The position numbers and the translations under genes were made by a program. A stretch of 64,000 nucleotides of DNA from Gemmatimonadaceae bacterium (lineage in GTDB: Bacteria; Gemmatimonadota; Gemmatimonadetes; Gemmatimonadales; Gemmatimonadaceae): NCBI GenBank assembly GCA_036496605.1, contig DASXKV010000002.1, positions 43,692 through 107,691 of the forward strand, given 5' to 3'. Each line of letters starts with the position of its first letter. Position 1 is the stretch's first letter. Below are positions 56,592-64,000 of the stretch, one piece after another. The notes below the pieces were generated by a model, which did no database searches, was not told the DNA's origin, and worked only from the letters and a program-made list of their open reading frames with translations.

Positions 56592-56662
56592 GTTAGGGTC
56601 TAGGGCCCAGGGGCGGAAGGGGCGAAGGCCAGCTGTTGCTAGGCCCTAGTCCCACCCCTAAC
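56592..56662. repeat. Intergenic inverted repeat of TTAGGG/CTAGGGCC units
   Basis: The 85-base gap between the acyl-CoA dehydrogenase stop and etfB holds two nested pairings: 56592-56598 with 56656-56662 and 56600-56607 with 56642-56649. Together they form a long imperfect hairpin around a G-rich centre. It is built from the same CTAGGG/CCCTAG words as the repeats near 13010, 19800 and 48032. It could separate acyl-CoA dehydrogenase expression from the etf genes, but no T tract follows. Confidence 0.6.
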
Positions 56663-56665
56663 CCG

Positions 56666-57838
56666 TCACGTAAAAGCCGACATGCCGGTCATCGCCTGGC
56701 CGAGCACGAGCGTGTGCACATCGTGCGTGCCTTCGTACGTGTACACGCTCTCGAGATTGGCCATGTGACGCATGGCACCGTATTCTGCGAGAATACCAAC
56801 CGCGCCGAGCAGGCGGCGTGCCTCACGAGCGACATCCGTCGCCATGTCGACGTTGTTTCGCTTCGCCAACGACACCTGCTGCGGTGTATACGTGCCCGCG
56901 TCCTTCAGACGGCCAAGATGCAACGAGACCAGTTGCGCCTTGGTGATCTCCGTCAGCATGTCGGCGATCCGCTCCTGCTGGAGTTGGAAACCGCCGATCG
57001 GGCGATCGAACATCACGCGATTCTTCGAGTAGGAAACCGCCTCCTCGAAGCACGCGATCGCCGCGCCGATTGCCCCCCACGAAATCCCGTACCGCGCCTG
57101 CGTCAGACACATGAGCGGACTCTTGAGCCCACCCGATTTCGGGAGGAGGGCGTCGTTAGGCAGCTGCACGTCTTCGAATACGAGCTCGCTGGTGTCGCTC
57201 GCGCGGAGCGACAGCTTGCCCTTCTGATCGCGCGCCTTGAAGCCGCTGCTGTTCGTCGGGACGATGAAACCGCGGATGGAGCGCTCGCTCTTTTCCCCGT
57301 TCGTCTTCGCCCACACCACCGAGATCTGCGCCGTGGATCCGTTCGTGATCCACATCTTCCCGCCATTGAGCAGCCACGTGCCGTCCGCCTGCTCCTGCGC
57401 GTTCGTGATCATCCCGGCGGGATTCGATCCGAAGTCTGCCTCGGTGAGCCCGAAGCAGCCGATCACTTCGCCGCGCGCCATTTTCGGCAACCAGGCGCGA
57501 CGCTGATCCTCGCTGCCGAACGCGAAGATGGGGTACATCGCGAGAGCGCCCTGCACCGAAGCAAAGGAGCGAACGCCGGAATCACCGCGCTCGAGCTCCT
57601 GCATGATCAGCCCGTACGCGACGTTGTTGAGTCCCGCGCAGCCATATTCCTCGGGGAGGTTCGCACCGAAGACGCCCAGCTCCGCCATCTCGGGCACGAG
57701 CTCCTTCGGAAACCGTCCCTCGACGTAACACTTGCCAATAATCGGAAGCACCCGCTCATCGACGAAACGGCGGACGCTGTCGCGAACCGCGCGCTCTTCC
57801 TCGGAGAGCTGACTATCGATGTTGAAGAAATCGAGCAT
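56666..57838 (-). CDS. Acyl-CoA dehydrogenase, glutaryl-CoA dehydrogenase-like
   Basis: A 390-residue flavoenzyme. Acyl-CoA dehydrogenase motifs: CFGLTEADFGSNPAGM (FAD/substrate), WITNGSTAQISVVWA, and GKLSLRASDTSELVFEDV. The catalytic-base region YEGTHDVHTLVLGQAMTG and the block ARYGISWGAIGA are those of the glutaryl-CoA dehydrogenase subgroup, whose base is the Glu of YEGTHD. Substrate (glutaryl-CoA in lysine/aromatic breakdown) is inferred from subgroup only. Electrons would pass to the adjacent EtfAB and then to the membrane Fe-S protein. Confidence 0.9.
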   Translation of the reverse strand: MLDFFNIDSQLSEEERAVRDSVRRFVDERVLPIIGKCYVEGRFPKELVPEMAELGVFGANLPEEYGCAGLNNVAYGLIMQELERGDSGVRSFASVQGALAMYPIFAFGSEDQRRAWLPKMARGEVIGCFGLTEADFGSNPAGMITNAQEQADGTWLLNGGKMWITNGSTAQISVVWAKTNGEKSERSIRGFIVPTNSSGFKARDQKGKLSLRASDTSELVFEDVQLPNDALLPKSGGLKSPLMCLTQARYGISWGAIGAAIACFEEAVSYSKNRVMFDRPIGGFQLQQERIADMLTEITKAQLVSLHLGRLKDAGTYTPQQVSLAKRNNVDMATDVAREARRLLGAVGILAEYGAMRHMANLESVYTYEGTHDVHTLVLGQAMTGMSAFT

Positions 57839-57880
57839 GGCGGGAAAGCTAACTAACAGGCGATGGACTCAGTGTTCGGA

Positions 57881-58648
57881 TCATCGATCTCGTGCTGCGC
57901 TGCGGCCGATGCGTCCCTCGCTCGGCGGACGCTGGGAGCCACGTTTCAGCGTTCGTCGCGCGAATGGAGCGACGCCCACCTCGCGCGCCTTGGCGCGGAA
58001 CTCTGGCCCGTGATCGATCTCCTGGCCCGTTTCGTCCTGCCACTGGTGCACCATTTCGTGCAACAGGGTGTGACGCGCCTCCTCCCACCCGTCGCGGCGG
58101 ATGTGACGCCAACTCAACGCGATCTCAGCGGGCACGCCGTGAGCCGCGCACGTGTAATGCCCAAGGCGACTCCGCATCCGGCGTGACACCCGCAGCGAGA
58201 CCGTCTCGAGGCGCCCATGGAAGTGATCCGTGTTGTAGCGCTCGTGCCACCGCGCGAGCTCCGCAACGAGGGACCGGTCCTCCGGCCGCGTTCGCGGACG
58301 GCGCATGCTCGGCGAGGTGCTGACCGGATGCGCGATGATGATGCGTTGCGCCGTGAGCCGCTCGGCACGTGTGCGACCCTCGACGAAGACGACGATCGCG
58401 CGCAGCACCTCGAGTGGTGCGGTGAGGTATCCCTCGTGTACCCGCAACGCGCCGCTGCCGAAGCTGACCATCACGTGGCGGTTTCGCGTTAGGCAGCAGC
58501 GGTGGATGCGCGACATGCCCAGCGCACGCAGCCGATCCAGCAATTCGGCGGCTGGATCCGAGCGTGCCGTTGCCGGCCGCGGTAGCCGATCCAGCTCGAG
58601 GTCGAGCTGGGCGGCGCGGCCGAGGAGCTGCTTCAACGCACGAAGCAC
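57881..58648 (-). CDS. SprT-like zinc metalloprotease domain protein
   Basis: A 255-residue protein. The second half is a SprT-like domain: LARWHERYNTDHFHGRL, LGHYTC, then the zinc motif LLHEMVHQWQDETGQEIDHG with the third ligand in HGPEFRAKAR. The N-terminal 100 residues are basic and not recognised. The C-terminal tail is Arg/Ser-rich, consistent with DNA binding, and the eukaryotic relative Spartan cuts DNA-protein cross-links; whether this one does is unknown. It overlaps the phosphoesterase gene by 16 bases. Confidence 0.82.
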   Translation of the reverse strand: MLRALKQLLGRAAQLDLELDRLPRPATARSDPAAELLDRLRALGMSRIHRCCLTRNRHVMVSFGSGALRVHEGYLTAPLEVLRAIVVFVEGRTRAERLTAQRIIIAHPVSTSPSMRRPRTRPEDRSLVAELARWHERYNTDHFHGRLETVSLRVSRRMRSRLGHYTCAAHGVPAEIALSWRHIRRDGWEEARHTLLHEMVHQWQDETGQEIDHGPEFRAKAREVGVAPFARRTLKRGSQRPPSEGRIGRSAARDR

Positions 58649-59517
58649 TTGGATGGGCCTGGAACGAAACCGCGCTCGTTGCTCGACCAGACCAGCGTCG
58701 AGACCTCGATCGCCTTCGTCGTTATGCGAATGCTGTTCACGGAGCCGGGTCGGCCGCCGCGAGCCCTGTTCGAAATTGTACCGGCGGTCGAGATGACCGT
58801 CCCCTTTTTGGTGTGCTCGATGTAATGCACGGCTTCCTGATGATCGTGACCGCAGAGCACGAGATCAACACTCATCTCGGCAAACGCGCCGAGAATCCGC
58901 TGCGTGTGCTTGAGTCCATGACGTCGCGAAAGCTCCCCCATCACCGGATTGTGGTGCATGACAATGATGCGCGCATCGTCGGCGCGCGAGCGCTCGAACT
59001 CGGCGCGTGCTCGCTCGAGCTGATCGCGACGCAGATCACCGATGATGGAAATGTCGCGCAGGTTCCACGTCAGCGTGCGCCGGGTCACGCCCTGGGAGGT
59101 GTTGAGACCCACGACCGTCGCTCCGGCAATGCGAAGGACGGGCTCGACATCCTCGCTGATGAAGCGGCGATAGTTCGCGAGCATTGCGGCGGGGTTTCCG
59201 AGCCCCAGCGGTGCCTTCCACCAGGCCACGTCATGATTGCCGGGAACGACGATGACCTCACTGTAACGCTTCGCCTGTTGGATGAAAACTCGCGCGCGCT
59301 GAAATTCCCCGGAACGTGAACGCTGCGAGAGGTCCCCGGAGATCGCGACGACATCGTAGTGACGATCGGCGATGATGGCTTCGATTGCTTCGTACTGCTC
59401 GGGAACGGCAGGATGACCGAAGTGAAGATCGGAACAATGAAAGAGGGTCGTCGTTAGGCCCTCTCGCGTTCGCTCGTCGGATCCTTGCCCAGCAGTCATC
59501 TCGTCGTGTCGCGCCAT
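58633..59517 (-). CDS. Calcineurin-like metallophosphoesterase (cAMP phosphodiesterase-like)
   Basis: A 294-residue phosphoesterase with class III nucleotide phosphodiesterase motifs: LFHCSDLHFGHP, VVAISGDLSQRS, VVPGNHDVAWW, IVMHHNPVM and LVLCGHDHQEAVHYIE. The larger size and the G-N-H-D/G-H-D-H pattern resemble CpdA-type enzymes, but the substrate may be another phosphodiester. Its ATG overlaps the isocitrate dehydrogenase stop (ATGA). Confidence 0.88.
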   Translation of the reverse strand: MARHDEMTAGQGSDERTREGLTTTLFHCSDLHFGHPAVPEQYEAIEAIIADRHYDVVAISGDLSQRSRSGEFQRARVFIQQAKRYSEVIVVPGNHDVAWWKAPLGLGNPAAMLANYRRFISEDVEPVLRIAGATVVGLNTSQGVTRRTLTWNLRDISIIGDLRRDQLERARAEFERSRADDARIIVMHHNPVMGELSRRHGLKHTQRILGAFAEMSVDLVLCGHDHQEAVHYIEHTKKGTVISTAGTISNRARGGRPGSVNSIRITTKAIEVSTLVWSSNERGFVPGPSKCFVR

Positions 59518-60530
59518 CAGAGCCTGGCGATGATCGCGTCCGTGAACTGGTCGGTCGTGGCGCTTCCACCGAGGTCGCGGGTTACCGTCTTCCCTTCTCG
59601 CACCGTCTGCTCGAGGGCGTGCCGGATGCGCCGCCCCCGATCGATGTCGCCGAGGTGCTCGAGCATCATACAGGCCGCAAGCATCAGCGCGCCTGGATTG
59701 GCGATGTTCTTCCCGGCGATGTCGGGAGCCGTTCCATGCACTGCCTCGAAGATCGCGCCGTGCTGTCCGATATTGGCGCCCGGGGCCAGTCCGAGTCCGC
59801 CGACGAGGCCCGAGATCTGATCGGAGAGAATATCGCCAAAGAGGTTCGTCGTCACGATGACGTCGAAGCGCTCGGGGTGTAGCACGAGGTTCATCGCCAT
59901 GGCGTCGACGATGCGCTCCTCGAACTCGATGCGACCCGCGTAATCGCGCGCGACCATACGGCCGACGTCGAGGAACAACCCCTGCGCGAACTTGAGAATG
60001 TTCGCCTTGTGCACCAGTGTAACCTTGCGACGCCCGTGCTTCACGGCGTACTCGAACGCGTAGCGCACAATGCGCTCGGATCCCTCGCGCGTGATGATGG
60101 CGATTGCTTCGGCTGCGGCGCGTGGGTCGTCACCGATCTTGATGTAGTGCTCGATGCCGACGTAGAGTCCTTCGGTATTCTCCCGAACCAGCACAAGATC
60201 AAGATTCTGGTACCGTCCGTTGGGCAGGATCGAGTACGCGGGCCGTACGTTCGCGTAGAGATCAAAGCTCTTTCGCAGAGCGACGTTGATCGAGCGATAG
60301 CCTTCGCCGACTGGGGTCTCGAGCGGTCCCTTGAGCGCGACGCGCGTTCGCTTGATTGAGTCAAGCGTTTCATCGGGAATGGGATCGCCGTACTTCGCGA
60401 CCGCCGACATCCCGGCGACGTGTTCCTCCCAAGAGATGGCGGCACCTGCAGCATCGATCAGTCGCACGGTAGCGCGGCTAATCGATGGTCCGATTCCGTC
60501 GCCAGGAATCAGAGTGACTCTGGTGGACAT
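59517..60530 (-). CDS. NAD(P)-dependent isocitrate dehydrogenase family enzyme
   Basis: A 337-residue beta-decarboxylating dehydrogenase. VTLIPGDGIGPSI opens it. The substrate loop GYRSINVALRKSFDLYANVRP has the S-x-N-V-x-L-R-K signature of isocitrate rather than isopropylmalate enzymes. VRENTEGLYVGIEHY, LVHKANILKFAQGLF and the metal/cofactor blocks TTNLFGDILSDQISGL and EAVHGTAPDIAGKNIANP follow. The short length fits the NAD-type (homo-oligomeric or IDH3-like) branch. It is first gene of an operon with a phosphoesterase and the SprT protein. Confidence 0.9.
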   Translation of the reverse strand: MSTRVTLIPGDGIGPSISRATVRLIDAAGAAISWEEHVAGMSAVAKYGDPIPDETLDSIKRTRVALKGPLETPVGEGYRSINVALRKSFDLYANVRPAYSILPNGRYQNLDLVLVRENTEGLYVGIEHYIKIGDDPRAAAEAIAIITREGSERIVRYAFEYAVKHGRRKVTLVHKANILKFAQGLFLDVGRMVARDYAGRIEFEERIVDAMAMNLVLHPERFDVIVTTNLFGDILSDQISGLVGGLGLAPGANIGQHGAIFEAVHGTAPDIAGKNIANPGALMLAACMMLEHLGDIDRGRRIRHALEQTVREGKTVTRDLGGSATTDQFTDAIIARL

Positions 60531-60592
60531 GCTCTATTGCGTTCGAGCTGAAGATCAAAGATAGGCACAGCGGGAGCGGCGATTCACGCCGA

Positions 60593-61252
60593 CTAACGGC
60601 TCACGATGAGATCCGCGACGCTTCTGGATAACACTGCCGTGAGCACGCGTGGATCAGCGCTCGTCGTATCGCTCCTGACCTCGCCGACCCACCTCGCTTC
60701 GGAGAAGCGTGGATCGACGAGAGCGAGCCGCAACCAAGCGCGCGCGGCGCCGGCACTGTCGGCGCGCTCGAATCGCAACTCGATAGGCAAAAGAACCACG
60801 CGCGCGTTCTCGTGCAATGCGATCATCGTGCGCAGCTGCGATGCGAGCGGCTCCGGTAGTCGCGATCCGGCGATGAAGGAGGCCGAGCGCAATGGCTCTT
60901 CGGCGAGCGCGTAGGGATCGCTCGCATAGGTCGGGTTGCGCTTGTAGCTGAGCGCGAGATCGGCAGGAAACACCCAACCCGTCTTGAGGCCGCGATTCGC
61001 GATCGCCACGGCAATGTCGTCGTCCAGTGCGCGCAGAATGTCGCGGCTGGGGCTCAGGCGCGCGCTCCAATCCAGATCGGTCGAGCTGCGAAGCGCGAAC
61101 GCGGGCGCCACAATCGCACCGCTCGCGGCAACGGCCGCCAGTGGTCGAACCTCTGGAGCGGGAGCTGTCGACGGACGAGATGAGCCGGAACCGCCGCAGG
61201 CCGACGCGACAACACAGAGAAGAACAATTGAAGAGCGTACCGCCGATGGCAT
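60593..61252 (-). CDS. Predicted lipoprotein of unknown function
   Basis: A 219-residue protein with the signal VRSSIVLLCVVASACGG; the lipobox is VASAC. The mature protein has a Ser/Pro linker, then a globular part with LDDDIAVAIANRGLKTGWVF and VVLLPIELRFE. The last segment, VLTAVLSRSVADLIVSR, resembles secreted nucleotide-independent assembly proteins with a repeated helical C-terminus. I do not recognise a family. It is divergent from cstA across a repeat-filled region. Confidence 0.7.
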   Translation of the reverse strand: MPSAVRSSIVLLCVVASACGGSGSSRPSTAPAPEVRPLAAVAASGAIVAPAFALRSSTDLDWSARLSPSRDILRALDDDIAVAIANRGLKTGWVFPADLALSYKRNPTYASDPYALAEEPLRSASFIAGSRLPEPLASQLRTMIALHENARVVLLPIELRFERADSAGAARAWLRLALVDPRFSEARWVGEVRSDTTSADPRVLTAVLSRSVADLIVSR

Positions 61253-61315
61253 TCGAGAGTCGGGGAATGGCTTGTGTCATATCGTGCGCGACCTGAGACA
61301 AGGTAATTGGTGTGG

Positions 61316-61440
61316 TCGGCAGTTGGTGGTTGGTGGTTGGGCGGGAGCGCGCGCAACGCGCGCGCGACTCCATACAAGCTGCTCGCGAGCGCAGGCGAGC
61401 GAGCAGCCCGATGGTCAACCCGCTCGTCGGGTTGACCATC
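61316..61440. repeat. Hairpin-rich leader region upstream of cstA
   Basis: A (GGT)TTGGTGG run (61320-61345) is followed by three stems: a GC-alternating 7-bp hairpin (61347-61353 with 61357-61363), a 9-bp stem (61378-61386 with 61399-61407) and a perfect 13-bp stem with 5-base loop (61410-61422 with 61428-61440). A partial direct repeat of the last arm, CGGGTTGACC, follows. All lie within 200 bases of the cstA start. The first gene-side portion overlaps an unlikely N-terminal extension of cstA. May be a regulatory leader or an old repeat insertion. Confidence 0.65.
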
Positions 61441-61509
61441 GGGTTGACCGTTGGTTTGCGCCCCGGCATCTTGCCCACGCTGGACCACTCATCCCGGAGT
61501 CCACCGCTC

Positions 61510-63579
<2,070 letters not shown>

Positions 63580-63580
63580 T

Positions 63581-63775
63581 ATGTGGCGAAAAGTATCGAA
63601 CTCGCTCGTTCGCGCCGGTGCTGTCGTTAGGCGCATCATCGGTGCACCGGATTACGATACGTATCTCGCCCACATGCGCGAGCGACATCCCGATCTCACG
63701 CCGATGAGCCGAGACCGCTTCATGGCGGCGCAGCTGCAGGCGCGATTCGACAAGCCGGGAGCTCGATGTTGCTGA
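63581..63775 (+). CDS. YbdD/YjiX (DUF466) small protein, CstA partner
   Basis: A 64-residue protein starting one base after the cstA stop. It has the family core VVRRIIGAPDYDTYLAHMRERHPD and RDRFMAAQLQARFDK. It ends A-R-C-C. In some bacteria the homologues end Lys-Cys-selenocysteine-stop (the KCU-star group); here the terminal position is an ordinary Cys. It is probably an accessory of the CstA transporter. The GTT-AGG heptamer encodes Val-Arg in its middle. Confidence 0.9.
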   Translation: MWRKVSNSLVRAGAVVRRIIGAPDYDTYLAHMRERHPDLTPMSRDRFMAAQLQARFDKPGARCC

Positions 63776-63779
63776 ACGG

Positions 63780-63889
63780 GGCAGAGAGTAGAGGGTAGAG
63801 GGTAGAGGGTTGCGGCGACCGCGTGAAAGGACCCTCTGCCCGCAACCCTCTACCCTCTACCCTCTACCCTCTACCCTCTACCCTCTGCG
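63780..63889. repeat. TAGAGGG heptad repeat, large inverted palindrome
   Basis: The left arm (from 63783) contains three GGGTAGA-type units and the right arm (to about 63886) five or six CTCTACC units. The arms pair over 30 or more bases around a GC-rich centre. Each arm matches G3-N4-G3 spacing, so one strand in each arm could form a G-quadruplex as an alternative to the hairpin. It lies between converging genes (the YbdD protein and an MFS transporter) and probably ends both transcripts. The MFS stop codon is inside the right arm. Confidence 0.85.
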
Positions 63890-64000
63890 CTGCGCCAATC
63901 ACCGCGATGCCCATCGCCGCGGCCAGCGCCAAGGAGGCGCCGAAGTCGAACGCCTGCCGCGAGCCCAGCCTGTCCCACAGCGCACCGAAAATGATCGACG
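63864..64000 (-). CDS. Probable MFS transporter, C-terminal fragment
   Basis: Reading the minus strand from the window edge gives about 45 residues: IIFGALWDRLGSRQAF, then a last transmembrane helix SLALAAAMGIAVIGA, and a short tail encoded by the TAGAGGG repeats before a TAG at 63864-63866. G-A-L-x-D-R-x-G followed by a final helix is typical of the last loop and TM12 of major facilitator proteins. The call rests on that motif only. The gene continues beyond the window. Confidence 0.55.
   Translation of the reverse strand, partial: SIIFGALWDRLGSRQAFDFGASLALAAAMGIAVIGAAQRVEGRG

Noticed and set aside
63780..63889. CRISPR array
   Set aside because: The repeat is a 7-base tandem heptad with no spacers, in inverted arms; it does not fit a CRISPR array.

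Overview
The window is 64 kb of GC-rich chromosome (roughly 65% GC by eye), densely coding on both strands. It has no recognisable rRNA, tRNA, CRISPR, phage or insertion sequence and no gap above 300 bases. Gene content points to an aerobic, menaquinone-using Gram-negative bacterium. The evidence is ADP-heptose-type glycosyltransferases, outer-membrane and lipoprotein signals, a late menaquinone operon, ETF-linked acyl-CoA oxidation and abundant GTG starts. The overall style best fits Gemmatimonadota, but this is inference and no marker gene in the window proves it.

Layout. 1-3.8 kb: a cut-off GT4 glycosyltransferase, two GT9 transferases, maf and dtd. 3.9-11.0 kb: a fused RDD-SpoIIM membrane protein facing a five-gene DUF4129/DUF4350/MoxR/DUF58 operon, the same gene set as mycobacterial Rv3690-Rv3695. 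11.1-14.4 kb: glmS and glmM for UDP-GlcNAc supply. 14.5-18.5 kb: an orphan chemoreceptor with a lipoprotein, and an HD-GYP response regulator. 18.5-24.3 kb: a Cys/Met PLP enzyme, an M48 protease, purD, mutM, a short UvrC-like nuclease and a small overlapping gene. 24.3-28.6 kb: menG-ubiD-ubiA-ubiX-phosphoesterase. 28.7-32.1 kb: an ECF sigma factor, a zinc anti-sigma factor, a secreted bactofilin-like membrane protein and a beta-solenoid protein.

32.1-40.9 kb: SAM hydrolase, MATE pump, Mrp, NrnA-like DHH phosphatase, APC permease, guaB and two small genes. 41.1-45.0 kb: a cell-wall cluster of two M15 peptidases carrying dockerin-like calcium loops, an intact L,D-transpeptidase and a paralogue that has lost its catalytic Cys and His. 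45.3-52.7 kb: gpmI, an outer-membrane protein, a BON protein, a PTPS-type pterin enzyme, mobA-dacB-moeA and a METTL20-like methyltransferase. 52.7-60.5 kb: an ETF:menaquinone oxidoreductase-like protein, etfA, etfB, a glutaryl-CoA-dehydrogenase-like enzyme, SprT, a phosphoesterase and an isocitrate dehydrogenase. 60.6-64 kb: a lipoprotein, cstA with its small partner, a G-rich palindromic repeat and the end of an MFS transporter.

The strongest unexplained signal is not a gene. The octamer CGTTAGGC, in either orientation, is scattered through the coding regions far above chance. It forces codons (TTA, CTA, AGG, CCT) that are otherwise unusual in this DNA. Other leads are the dead transpeptidase beside a live one, the calcium-loop peptidases, the methyltransferase beside its likely ETF substrate, and several families of intergenic hairpin repeats.
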